Source: Primula veris
Lineage: Eukaryota > Streptophyta > Magnoliopsida > Ericales > Primulaceae
Length of the DNA stretch: 64,000 nucleotides
Direction: 5' to 3'
Assembly: GCA_963682055.1 (NCBI GenBank)
Contig: OY821748.1
Span: forward strand, 1,989,001 to 2,053,000
Shown here: in pieces, positions 44,943-57,510 of the stretch
How the letters are laid out: every line of letters starts with the position of its first letter
How positions within the stretch are numbered: position 1 is the stretch's first letter
Made by a program: the position numbers and the translations under genes
Notes under the pieces: generated by a model
Told to the model about the DNA's origin: nothing
Seen by the model: the letters and a program-made list of their open reading frames with translations, nothing else
Database searches by the model: none

Positions 44943-46792
44943 TGTAACATATCGTATTTTTATAAATGGTTTTATTTATGATTTAATTTATCCAAAAACG
45001 TTTTATACAAATTTTACCAAAATCCGATCACTCGACTAATTTTTAGCCAAAAACCGAAACTCTTCCGAAAAACTTTATTTTAAAACCTGTTACTAATTTT
45101 ATAAATAAAAAGTACCCAATAGTTTTGTTTCTAAAATTGGTTATTTTTTAGCAGTAAAATAATATTTTTGGATCATGAGTTAACTTTTAGAACTTTGGGT
45201 ATCAAATAGTTCGTTTCCCCAAACTTTATCAAAACAGTTTTCTAAACCTCTTTTCAGGCACTTTTTAAAACATAAAACCTAAAACAAGAGATAAAATAGA
45301 GATTACAAGCCTAGAAAGAAGAAAAAGAAACCATGTTAGCGGATTCTTACCGGAAGCATCTCCTCTACGTGCTAAGGTAACGGGGGTTATCCATTGCGAC
45401 TAGACGAGAGTGTATGTTAGGGTTTGGTCTTGCGTTTATTTTAAATTGAGGGTTTTTCCTTTTATATTAATTATGTTCTTAAATTGTTAATTGGATTTTA
45501 TTTGTTGCACTTTTAATTCACTTATTTGAATTGAAGAAATTGAGAATTTAGACATATTAATTTCGAATTAATGAGAATATGGATGAGTTTGCGTGTTTTC
45601 ATGCGTTGATTATGCGATATTATAGTTGTTAATGAAATTGGGTAAATTATTGTTGAATAAAGATGAGATGTAGTTTATGCATACAATGTGTTTGTTAAAA
45701 TGCCTGAATGAGAGTTGTAGTTTACGCATAGAAGGTGTTTGTTAAAATACCAGAATGAGATTTTATGTTGTTGGAGTTGGTTAGCTAGTTGTGAATCTAG
45801 TACATGTGCTTATGTGTTTTGGTTAATTGCGTTAAAGTGACGTATGAGAATGTGTTAATTGAATGGTTGAATATCAATGGCTGAGACCTTGTGATTTATT
45901 TATTTGTTAGCAATGGTCTATGTCTCTTCCTATACCGGGGACATAAGACGGCCGAGGGGTATAGGGAATGACTCGTCTTACGGACTGAGGCGAGTCGCAT
46001 GAGAGATCCTGGTGTGCACTTTATTTATTTTTATGTTAGCAATGGTCTATGTCTCTTCCTATACCGGGGATATAAGACGGCCGAGGGGATAGGAAATGAC
46101 TCGTCTTACGGATTGGGACGAGTGGCGTGAGAGGTCCAAGTGCGCACTTTAAATCTATTTTTATGTTAGGAATGGTCTATGTCTCTTTCTATACCGGGAA
46201 CATAAGACGGTCGAGGGGTATATGGAATGACTCGCCTTACGAACTGGGGCGAGTGGCGTGAGAGGTCCATGTGTTGTTATAGATGTGTGTTGGAGTTACT
46301 TAATTTATTTCGTTGTACGATGTTATTATATTTCTCTTTATACGTTATTATCGTAGTTGTTGTTTGTGAGTTCTTGCATTTATGGGATGAAGTGACGGTA
46401 TCTTGCGTGGTGCCGTCCCGTCTATGTATGTGCGTGAGACTCACCATTACAGTTTTGTCTTTCAGGTACAATTTAGATTGAGACGTTTGGATAAGAGTTA
46501 TTGCAATGCATCACATGAGTTCGGGACTTTCGCTTTTTTTTTACTTAGATCACTTTTGAGTTTGTAGCATACGGACAATTTACATTCGTTTATTTTCTTT
46601 TATAAATTTGTCAAATGTATCTCGTCTTGTAACCGCGTTTGGCAAACACTTTTATTTATTGTTTAATTGTTCTTTTAGCTCGCAAGTCTTTTTCTTTTAA
46701 AAGTTAAATTTTGTATCAGCAGGTTCTTTTTGCTTTTGTTTTAAAAATGTCACGTCTTGATATCCGTGTTTTTCGGATTTTGGGACGTGACA
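44943..46792 (-). mobile_element. 1.85 kb solo LTR in reverse orientation upstream of R
   Basis: On the minus strand it starts TGTCACGTCCCAAAATCC and ends CGATATGTTACA. Perfect duplication CTCAA (44938-44942 and 46793-46797). Contains three ~130 bp tandem units and a terminal inverted hairpin. No retroelement coding. Confidence 0.85.
45905..46275. repeat. Three tandem ~130 bp units inside the solo LTR
   Basis: AATGGTCTATGTCTCTTCCT recurs at about 45912, 46041 and 46171. Each unit includes ATACCGGGGACATAAGACGG and a GACTCGTCTTACGG motif. Open frames across it are not genes. Confidence 0.88.
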
Positions 46793-47017
46793 CTCAAATA
46801 AAGAAATTGCATGCTATTTATATTTTCCACATCATGATACAATGTGATTTACAGAAGGCATGAACATTGCTTCTTAGTCATAGGTGGCATGTTACATCAA
46901 TTAATACCCCCATATATATATATTAAATAACATATTCGTACGCAACAAGTATTTATTTAATATTCAGATATAAACATTATACGAGTTTGTGAGTGAGAGA
47001 AAGATAGAGCTAGAAAT

Positions 47018-49368
47018 ATGGCTTTAGGAGAACCATGCTATGATAGGCAAAGAGAGTTAGATGCTTTTGATGATACAAAAGCCGGGGTAAAGGGGCTTTT
47101 CGACTCGGGCATACAACAAATTCCGCAAATATTCATAAAAAAGAATCAAGATATTGAAAAACTTCCGGATACTAATCCAAATGATCTAGATTTTGGTATC
47201 CCGGTCATAGATCTTCAAGGTCTCCAAGGAGATGAAAATTCACTATCCGATATCATAGGTAAAGTTAAAGAAGCTTGCGAAAACTGGGGATTTTTTCAGG
47301 TCATCAATCATGGGATCGAGATTTCTACTTTGGATGGGATTATAGAGGGTGTCCGTAAGTTCCACGAGCAAGAAAATGAGGTGAAAAGGAGTCTTTACTC
47401 GCGAAGAAGCGGTAAAAAAGTGACTTTTTACTGTAACTATAACCTGTTTAATTCGCCGGTGACGGATTGGAGGGACACTCTTTCTTTCTCCATGGCCCCT
47501 GACCCTCCCGAGCCGCAAGAAATTCCTATAATATGCAGGTTAATATGTGATTTATTTAAATTTATTTTTTCGTGAAATGCGTTATTAGTATTCAATATTT
47601 TTCGTTCTTTAATCCTAATCAGTTGCGAAGAGTCAAGATGGATATAGTGGATAACCTAAATAATATATACACTAGCTAATGTTTTGTCCTTCTTTTGCTT
47701 TTGTTTACTAGTGTTTTTACCTTTCATTTTATGAGTTCATTCTAAAAAAAAGGCTCACACAGTCACACAGTTACTTTTCATTGGCTGAAACTATGTAAAT
47801 CATTGTTTTTTTTAGTCCAATAAACCAATAATAATACTAAAAAACAAAAAACAAACTGCCTACATGGTGACTTTTATTTGTTTGTACAAATATACTTTTT
47901 TTAATTATCCATTATTAAATTACGTGTAATTTTGATCGGTCAATAATTTGTATCAAAATTGTCGGAATAATAATTTTTAAAAGTTGATCATATAGTTAAA
48001 ATGTTAAATTTTATAATTAAATTAAAAAAAAAAATTGATAATTTTAATAATCAAAATTACACATGGTTTGTACTAAATAATTATTCAAAATTTAATTGAT
48101 ATTTTGGCTCCACTGACATGCAGAGATATAGTGATTGATTACACCAATCAAGTAAAGAAGTTGGGGTCCACTCTAATTGAGCTAACATCTATGGCACTTG
48201 GACTTGACCCTACTCACTTAAAAAGCTTGGAATGTGGTGAAAAACTTATGATGTATGGACTATATTACCCTCCATGTCCTCAACCTGAATTAACTATGGG
48301 AACAAGTAAACACACTGATACAAATTCTCTAACCATACTTTTACAAGACCAAGTTAGTGGTCTTCAAGTTCTTCACAATGACAATTGGGTTGATGTTGTC
48401 CCAATTCCTGGTGCTCTAATTGTCAACCTTGGAGACATTATGCAGGTGAAAAGGCTTGTTTGGTTGCAGCTTTTTGTATCATGAATCAGACAAATTTATC
48501 TTTTGCTAAAAAAAGCTTATATCCCTTTCAGTAAAAAAAGAATCTGAAAAGTTTAGCCAATTTAGTTAATTAAACATTGTAGTATGACTTGAAACTAGAA
48601 AGCAAAAGAAATAAAAAGTTTGTAATCTACATCCAACCAACCAAAGTCTTAGTTCATCAAATGTACTGCATTTAAGTTTTTATAGACAAAAAAAATCTAT
48701 ATAAATTACTTGGTATTTAGTCTGTACTTTTATTGCTATAAAGGCTTCTTCAGTTGTATCTCTTAGGCTTAGTTTTATTATTTTCCTGGTAAGCGACGTT
48801 CGATTTAGTTTGTCAGGAACTGATACTTCCTATTGTAGCCTGATTTATCCAAAAGTTTCACTTAAGTGAACCAGTTTGTTTCTCATTCTAAAATAAGCCA
48901 GCTTAGTTTCTTAAAATCGCGGCCAGATATTATCTGATTAGTATCTTGATTCATACTTTCTTGAGACACTATTCTCCCCCCTACGATTTTGCTCACTGTA
49001 ACAACTCAAGTGTTGCTCACACTTTTTGCTGCTGATTCTTGGAGAAGTTATTACCGAATGACCTATGCTTATCATGTGTTAAATATCATTTCTAACTTAT
49101 AGTTATTTTGCAGCTAATTACCAATGACAAGTTCAAGAGTGTAATTCATAGAGTTATGTTGAGAAAAAAAGGATCAGCAGCCAGAGTCTCAGTTGCAAGC
49201 TTCTTTGGGCCTAATGGGAATAGAGTTTATGGACCAATAAAAGAGCTTATATCTGAGGAACACCCTCCTCTTTATAAGGAAGTGACGATGGAACAAGTTA
49301 ATACTCACTATGCAACAAAAGGGGTCGATAAGGCCTTTTCAGTTAAGCACTTCAAGGTTGTGAATTAA
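47018..49368 (+). CDS. 2-oxoglutarate/Fe(II) dioxygenase, ACC-oxidase-homolog type (copy R)
   Basis: Intact 365 aa gene with exons 47018-47538, 48124-48445 and 49114-49368. The most divergent of the plus-strand copies. N-terminal AFDDTKAGVKGLFDSGIQQI, DIOX_N domain, [10 protein letters not shown]; iron ligands H237, D239 and H293; R305-x-S307 (ARVSVASFF). NLGDIMQ is conserved. An AT-rich TATATATATATTA stretch lies ~100 bp before the ATG. A solo LTR ends 220 bp upstream and may have displaced or supplied promoter elements. Last dioxygenase of the cluster; substrate unknown. Confidence 0.93.
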
Positions 49369-51533
49369 TCCGAAGTAAAGTGCTGCAACGTATATCACAC
49401 TTTTATTTGTCTAAACTGTGTCGGGTACTTCAACAACTCCGATACTATCCACTTTCTCGATGAATTGCATCAATGACGTCATACCAGATGGTGTATCTTC
49501 TGCCAATAAATTACTCCGTAGCTATTTGCGTAATGCAATGGTGTAAAAAATAAAACCCTGCGAAATTGGATTGGATAACATGATTTTTCATGATATTCTA
49601 TTGAACAGTTCATTTCATTATGTTTTTATACTTTGTTCTGGATTCAGAAAAAATGTAAAAAAATTGTTAAACTCTTTATTCTCAGTAAAGTTCTCGACGT
49701 TACATATACCGTTTTCAAGATTAAAGAAAATAGGTGAATTGGAGTAATACAAAATTAACCTCCAAATACCATTTCAAGTTGGCCGGATTGCCGATCGGCT
49801 ATAATATGAATTAGACTTGGGGTTGTTAAGGCAAATTATGTCTCATGTAGGCTATTGGACTGCATATTGGAAAACAAAAGATGCTCATAATTTATTTGTA
49901 ACTTTATACTAATCACTTGCAAATAGTGGCAGTTGATAGAATAAAGCATAAAGTGCTAACAATAATATACCGTAAAAATGTGCATCATACACTATAAAGT
50001 ATAATCCAAAAAGTGGCAAATATGAATAAGTATATATTCCACAAACTCCCCGAAAGTTGCAAAAGCGAATCCAACATATTTGGTCATTGCGAGTGCACTT
50101 TTAATCATCATTTGACATGAAGACGCGAACTGGTTTCCCTAATTTTTCTCAAAGTTGAAGTTTCTTTCTTCATTAGAAATTGATATTTCAATTCTTCACT
50201 TAGCTGGTCTTTCTTATATTTTATCAAAAGCTGATTAATTTTCTGGAGATTTATCAGAACTTAGTTGTTCTCTAATTAAAAAAACACAGAGATGGGAAAT
50301 ACACGATCGACAGAATGTTCAAACTTACTAATTTCACTTTTCAAGCTAGATTTAATCCAGCTTTTCAACCTAGTCAGCACAACACCATAAGAAAAAGAAA
50401 GAGAACTACGAACACTAAATGAAAAGGTAGCTTAGCTGGTTAGCACATCTAGCTAGACTTCAACTTCTCTTTGCCTGTCCAAAAGAAAAAACATAACTTC
50501 TTAGCAAGTATCCCAAATATCATGAACAACTACGAAAAATGAGAACAGGTTTGGGAATTAGAACCACTGTAAATTGAAGAAAAACATCAGGGTCCTTACC
50601 TCATTTCAGTCAAAATCAGCAGATATGTTCTAAATCTAGAAAAATAATAGCACGGTATGTATAATCGAATACTGAGAGATTTTAAGATACAAATCACTTA
50701 CTGTAGTTTTTTTTTCTGTCGACAAAGTATATTTCCAATCATCTGATTGGCGCAGTATTATTATACATTGAGACAAAGTTGATGTCATTCAGAAAATCAC
50801 CAAAAGAAATATAGAATTATAATCAAGACCAAGTTGCCAACATTATCAGAACCAACGCTGAATTTTAAATTGTAGCCTAAGCACTTTTTATTTCACTTTT
50901 AAGTTTTAATAAATAAAAAAACAGTTAGGTCATGCACACCAAGCTGAATCTTTCAATGGACATTAGTTACATAATATAAGCAATATTCTCCGCTCAATAA
51001 GATTTAGATGTAGAAACATCAGTTAAACGTATCAGTTTTTCAGAACAAATTCTCCTTTGCGTGTATAATAAACTAAAATATTTAACTTACAAGCATAGTC
51101 CAACAAGATGAAACTAAAACAGTAAAACAATAAAAAAATGTTGGGAAAAGGTTTAAATTAAATGTTGGCTGCTAAAAGTACATATGTAGTATTTTACGTT
51201 TTTTTTTTTGTGACGGAGGCTTTAATAGTTATAGTAGCCTGAGAGACAGAAGTTAATTAACTAGACTTTAACTAGTATCATCGGAATATACTACCAAACT
51301 AAACCGCAATCTACAACATGATTAACTCAAAAGAAAAATGAACCTCATCAGATATAGCCATGAAGATATTGGAAGTTCAAGTAGTACTAAAGTGAGAATA
51401 TTAAATTAAGACATCACCAAGTGTAAATAACCCTCTTCATTAGCATAATATATATAGGTTTGTGTATCTGCAGATGCATTGATCATATCAATAGTTATTT
51501 TCTGGGAACAGTAAAACATTCGGAGCGTAAAAA
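49369..51533. other. Spacer between R and the UMAMIT gene
   Basis: About 2.2 kb, AT-rich, no gene or clear repeat seen. A TATATATAGG box near 51449-51458 lies ~80 bp before the next ATG. Confidence 0.6.
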
Positions 51534-54500
51534 ATGCCATCGAAGGTCAAAAGTACTGCACTTACAGGCACTTATAAAAGATTTAAACCACACATTCTAA
51601 TGGTTTTCGCTCAGATAGCCTACACTTTGTTGTATTTTATCACAGAAGCTTCATTCAATCATGGGATGAATCCTCATGTATATATGACTTATAGACATAT
51701 TGTAGCTGGATTTGCTATGTTGCCTTTTGCTTATTTCCTTGAAAGGTAAAATGAATCTCTACTTTTATGCATCGATCATATATATCTATATATGCTTGTA
51801 TATATCTGTTTGTGTGTTACTCCTATGACTTTTATGCATATTTTCTTGCAACTGTATGCGTCCTTCTCTTGATTCATTCTCAAACATTCGGAGATACGAA
51901 TAAGTATATGCGAAATGTCTATTGTTGCAATGGGAAAAAGTATCAAGGATCAAGAGTTCGTTTTAATTTTTAGCTTCCAGAGTTTTCATGATATGAACGA
52001 ACAAAATTTACAGACCATAATTTTTTCAGAATTTGGTCTGAAATATCAAGATGATTAGATCTTCAAAAAGAAAGTTTTTATTATTAGACATGAAGAATTT
52101 TTTAAGTTATCCAATATTTTTAACATAATCGCCAACTGTTGGTAACATACATATTCCAAGATTTCCATTAATAAATTCTATTATATGCACTCAGAATAGC
52201 TACACAATAAGATAACTAAAGTCTGAATTCCGTTTATTTAAAACGTATCCACAAATTATTATTTAACTTCTTTTGTTTTCAGTATTGGTTCTAAGTGTGA
52301 TTAGAGTTTTACTATATGTATCGGTATAAAGTTACTAATGTATTGCTGCTCACAGGAATATTCGGCCGAAGTTGACAATGGCACTCTTTCTGGAGATATT
52401 TGTTCTCTCTCTTCTTGGGTAAGAGTTGATGGATTTGTGCGTTATTGTGTGTTTTCTAAAATTATTAAAATGAACTAGGGTGATAACTGGTAATAGCTTT
52501 TGCACAATAGATAGTTGAATTCATAACTGAATCAGAATAAAAAAGAAAACCAGTGCTCAAGGAGTATACATTATCATCATCTAACAGAACTTTCAGATAA
52601 ATAGTCTCAGTAGCATATGATGTCATTTAATTAACCGCATCGTTGAATTGTTTGATTGTTATTTACAGGGTAGGATTAACTTTGAACATGTACTTTGCAA
52701 GCTTGAGATACACTTCTCCAACATTTCTTGCATCCATGGTTAACACTATAGCTTCATTGACTTTTGTAATTGCAGTTGTTTTAAAGTAAGCATATATTTA
52801 AGCGTGGTCGTATTATTTCAGCCCTTTTTTGTTTTTAATTAAGCTGCTTTGAACCTTCAATGCTTATACAGTTATACTTGTCTAAAAAGCTAAAACTTTA
52901 AAGCTTTATGAATGATTCTTTTATTAGTTTAAAGGCAAAGTGCTTATGCGCTTTGAAGTTGTTGTGATAAAATTACTTCGTAGCGCTAGCTAATCGTGAG
53001 CACAAGTTGCTATATATAAATCTAATTCGTTTATATCATGTATCTATATGTATCAAGATTCTCAGACACCGTTTAGCTCATATGCAGATAGCATATTTTT
53101 AAATAGTTCTTCGTCATAATGTGTGCAGGCTAGAGATTGTCGATCTTCGAAATCCTAGAGGGATAGCCAAAGTGTTAGGAACCATAATATCCCTAGCTGG
53201 TGTGACGATAATGACTTTATATAAGGGGCCTGTGATTAAGAAATTGGGTGATAATCCGCTAATTTATCTCCATGGTAACGGAGCCATAAAAGAGGATTGG
53301 CTAAAGGGTTCAATTCTCACGATCGCAAGTTGCATTACATGGTCAATGTGGTACATTATGCAGGTCAGTAATACATTGTGATTTAAGTCCTGTGATACAA
53401 CTTCTAATTCGTTACTTAATCAAAAGGTGGAAGAGATAATAGATATATTACGCTCAATACAGTTGTGTAAGAAATAAGCTTTGGAATCGGGACTTTTGTA
53501 TCGGACAGCCCAAACATGATGTCATACTTTTTAGCAGCGCGGTGATTACTGATTAGGTTGCTAAAGGATGAAAATTGGGAAATCCAATGGACACTATCTC
53601 GGTGAACCAATGAAGGATAGATATAACATACTAACATAAGACTTCGTTTGAAGCCTTTTTTTTTCTAAACACGCTTAAAAATATCATGTCCTCACTTCTT
53701 CGCTAATTAGTGATAAGAGCCGAATAATTTGATCGTCCAAACAACTAGTAATCTACAAAATAAAATATCTAAAAATCAGGCCAAAAATTATGTAACCAAA
53801 CGAAGCCATTGTCCTTCAAGTCTTCGAAAATAAGTCATAACTATCAATCAAATAATAATCGGTGAAGTCTGAACCACGAAAACTTTATCATAGCGTAGTA
53901 CCCCAATTTTTTAATTTTTATTTTGCTTTTTAAAATAAGCGAATACAGACATGACTAAAAAAAGAAAAATGAACTATTTTCTTGTATTTTTCAGGCACTT
54001 ACACTGAAGAGATATCCAGCACAACTATCATTAACAACATGGATGTGCTTTATTGGAGCAGCACAATCAGCTTTTTACAGTGTCATAGTTCAACACAAAC
54101 CTGCAGCTTGGGCCATTGGTTTCAACGTTGACTTATGGTCAACCCTATATTCAGTAAGTGCCAATTGTTTAAAATGACAATAATAACAACCAACATATTA
54201 ATATGCAAAATTGAAAAAAATGAAAAATAGTGTTTACCATATCAAACTTTGATTAAAAGTCTTTTGGTTACAGGGAATAGTGATATCAGGAATAATAATA
54301 TTTGTGCAATTGTGGTGCACAGAAGAAAAGGGCCCCGTATTTGTCACAATCTTTAATCCTTTATCAACAATATTGGTAGCAGTCCTAGCATACTTTGTTT
54401 TCGGTGAAATACTTTATATGGGCAGGTAAAATTAATTAGCAAGCACTAATAACAAGTTTTATCAATAGTCTCCCAAAACTAGACCAGCAAAAACTTTAAA

Positions 54501-54701
54501 TGTTGAATTAAGTTATACATTTTCGTGTCTTGCAGCATATTAGGAGGAATTGTTGTGATTATCGGTCTATACTTGCTTTTATGGGGAAAAGATCGCGATC
54601 AAGATATAAAAGAGCATCCGAGTTTAGCTTCTGAAGAGCACGAAAATACAAAAGTATCCAAATACAATTCGATTGGAGAAAATCTAAAAGAAGAACCTTA
54701 A
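51534..54701 (+). CDS. WAT1-related / UMAMIT (nodulin MtN21-like, EamA) transporter
   Basis: Seven exons: 51534-51745, 52356-52418, 52669-52785, 53129-53363, 53995-54153, 54274-54425 and 54536-54701. All introns are GT..AG and the frame stays open for 367 aa. The protein has the UMAMIT layout: a short N-terminus, a first EamA half (HILMVFAQIAYTLLYFITEA; MNPHVYMTYRHIVAGFAMLP; GLTLNMYFASLRYTSPTFLA), a linker, and a second EamA half (WSMWYIMQ; LTTWMCFIGAAQSAFYSVIV; GPVFVTIFNPLSTILVAVLA), about ten membrane helices, and a hydrophilic C-tail. Family members export amino acids, auxin or related compounds at the plasma membrane or tonoplast. The cargo here is not predictable. Its position next to a dioxygenase cluster may be coincidence. 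Confidence 0.93.
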
Positions 54702-56127
54702 TACATTATAGACATTATTTAGTAATTGAAATATACGAGGAGATGATTGAAAAATGATGACGGCCGAGGTTATTTACAGAAGAAAAGAAGAATTACGAAA
54801 TGAGTTGAGCTTTTTTCCCCTTGTACTAGTATTATGTCAATCAACTGCATATGTGCTGGTTAACAAGTTACGAGCATGAACAAGACCATATAATCATGAA
54901 CGGGTCTTATTTGAAGTCTCAAATTTACGCTAACGGTTAAATAAAAATAAGAGCAAATTAACAAAAATAAATAAATCATTTCCTAGGCTATTTAAAAAAA
55001 AATAAAAATACCAAGACTTGTTCAGAGTAACATCCTCTCTTTTTTTAAGACTCATCTAGTAAGAAATCCCAATTTGTAGGCATATTCAACAAAAAGTCTC
55101 CAACATAAATTTGTTCAAAAAATTTAACTTATACCTCTCTTTAAAAAAAAAACTGTATTCAAGAAAGGATGATCCTTGTACTGTATATGGTTTTGAAACT
55201 AAGTTGACGTCAAAATTTAAAAACATATAATATTACATCTTGAAAACTCTATAATACTCAATATAAGCTCAATAATTTTTTTGGAAACTAACATATCAAA
55301 ACGTGAATTTTTATATTAGAGAAACTTGAATTTATGAGAAAATAGTATTTGCCTAGAAAAAAGTGAGTCATTTTGCTAAATTTGACTCCTCGAGAGCGGA
55401 CTGGTCCAAAAATCACCCCTAAAATACTAAAACTAATTTTCTCCCACAATTATTTTCGAAGCAGTTATATACCTGATCTGACTTTTCTATATTTTTAGTA
55501 TTTTCTGTGATTGTCAACTGACCTCCTACCAAATTGTGGGTATATACTGCAATTTTAATGGATAAATAACTCATATCTAAGTTATCGAAATCGATTTTTT
55601 TAAATTTAATTACATAGTTCAAATGTTAAAATATATGAATAAATTTAAAAAATTTACATTTTAATAATTTTAAAACAATATATTTGAATTTACATTTTAA
55701 TATTTTGAGACGAAGCAGTTACTACTTTGTTTATATTTGAATTTTGGCATGCAATTAAAGCAGTACAATGATTCAGATCCAGGCTGGAAACCGTGTATTG
55801 AAGCATATAACTATTTGATTTTTAATTAGGTGATTGGTTTTATTGACACGATAAACACCTGTGCTCATATGATTGCATCAATGAAAGTTTTTCATTTAAA
55901 ACTGAAATTTTCAACTAATGCGTTTAAATAAACATATAATCATTCACTATATATATACCTTTCTCTAAATTTTGTCCCTTTTGAATTCGCAGAATACATC
56001 AACTTGTATATGTAATAGCTAGGATGTTTTGTTTGTATATACTTTTGCCCCACGGACAATCATTCATTTCAATGATGAATTGACATTTTCAAACTCCATC
56101 AAAGATAAATTAGCTATATATTAATAA
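54702..56127. other. Spacer downstream of the UMAMIT gene
   Basis: AT-rich, no gene or clear element seen. Confidence 0.6.
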
Positions 56128-56629
56128 ATGAAGTTTTATAGGTTTAGAACACCAAACTATCTGATTTTAACGATTTGGATACTCACCTTTCAAAATTTTC
56201 AATTTAGGTATCACATTATAATAACTTTCCAATTTAGATATCACCGTCTAAATAAATCATGGAATCATGTCACGTGACATTTGACAAACATTAATTTGAT
56301 AATTTTGCATAAAAATATGTCATCCTATAAAAATATTTTCCCCAATTTCACACAACAAAAATTTGGATTATATGCTAAATTTTTTTATGTGTGAAATTGG
56401 GGGGAAAATTTTCTAAGATAACATATTTTTGTGCAAAATTATCAAATTAGCCTCTCAAATTAATGTTTGTCAAATGTCACGTGACATGATTTCATGATTT
56501 ATTAAGACGGTGGTACATAAATTGAAAATTTATTATAGTGTGGTACCTAAATTGAAAATTTTGAAAAATGAATACTTAAATCGTTAACTGCACTATAATA
56601 TGATGTAGTAAATATATTTTTTTCCATTA
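56128..56629. mobile_element. MULE-like MITE, second copy
   Basis: 502 bp relative of 16121-16624 with long inverted arms (AACGATTTGGATACTCACCT against its reverse complement near 56565). Perfect 9 bp duplication ATTAATAAA (56119-56127 and 56630-56638). No coding capacity. Confidence 0.8.
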
Positions 56630-56638
56630 ATTAATAAA

Positions 56639-57510
56639 GAAAAAGGGTCGAGAATCATACAAATCATGCTTGTAATGATACAAGTCACAGTAGCAACTTA
56701 CTTTATAATGGACCACACCTTAGTCTCATGCCAAGAAAAAGATTAAAAGATTAAAATTGAGATTATTAATTGTATGACTTTTTTCATAGTCGGATCAAAA
56801 TAAATTTGATAAGAAAATAATAAAGCCTAGAGATAAAGGTTATAATACAACCATATATATAAGAGCCAAAGTTGGTCACTTTTAATCATTGGCATTCGTG
56901 AGTGTGGTGAGCGGTGACATAAACAAGTTGCTAATTGAGAATAGTGGTATATACTTTAATTATATCATGACCTCATAATTTTTCAAAAACAAACAGTACT
57001 AGGCTTATTTTGTTGAGTTGATATTAAAAATATCTCTTTGCTTGTACAATATATAAAAGATGATGACTACAAAAAAAAAAGGAAGATTTCCTGACAAACC
57101 GTTTTCAACAGGAACATGGCGTCGGTTTTCCGATGAGTCACCGGTGTTGGAAACATGGCGTCGGTTTTCCGACGAGTCACCGGCAAAAAGCCGACTAATT
57201 TCTTAATCATAAAAGAAGAAGAGCCACTATAAAATTGTTATAGTAATTAGAGTTGCTCTTTATATTATTTACAAGTACTCAAAAGTCTTGAAAGCGTATC
57301 ATCTTGTTATGTCACAGTGTCTTTGCTTTCTACCTAACAAATTGTACACTTGGCCATTCCCTTAAATTAATAAAACTATGAATGTTTGAGACTGAATTAA
57401 AATATATAATCTTATATATTATAAACTTAATTTGCTACCAACTCTTTACATCTTCTATATCATTCATAGACCAAATAATAAAAATACACAAAAAGTAATA
57501 AAAAAAGAGT
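56639..57510. other. Spacer with a duplicated 40 bp motif
   Basis: No gene. At about 57113-57184 two adjacent copies of ACATGGCGTCGGTTTTCCGA followed by (T/C)GAGTCACCGG are found, GC-rich compared with the surroundings. Function unknown. Confidence 0.6.

Noticed and set aside
46227..46481. 84 aa plus-strand frame and its antisense partner
   Set aside because: Lies inside the solo LTR and runs across its tandem units; no protein family features.
51767..51973. 68 aa frame after UMAMIT exon 1
   Set aside because: Lies in intron 1, directly after a consensus donor; no domain.
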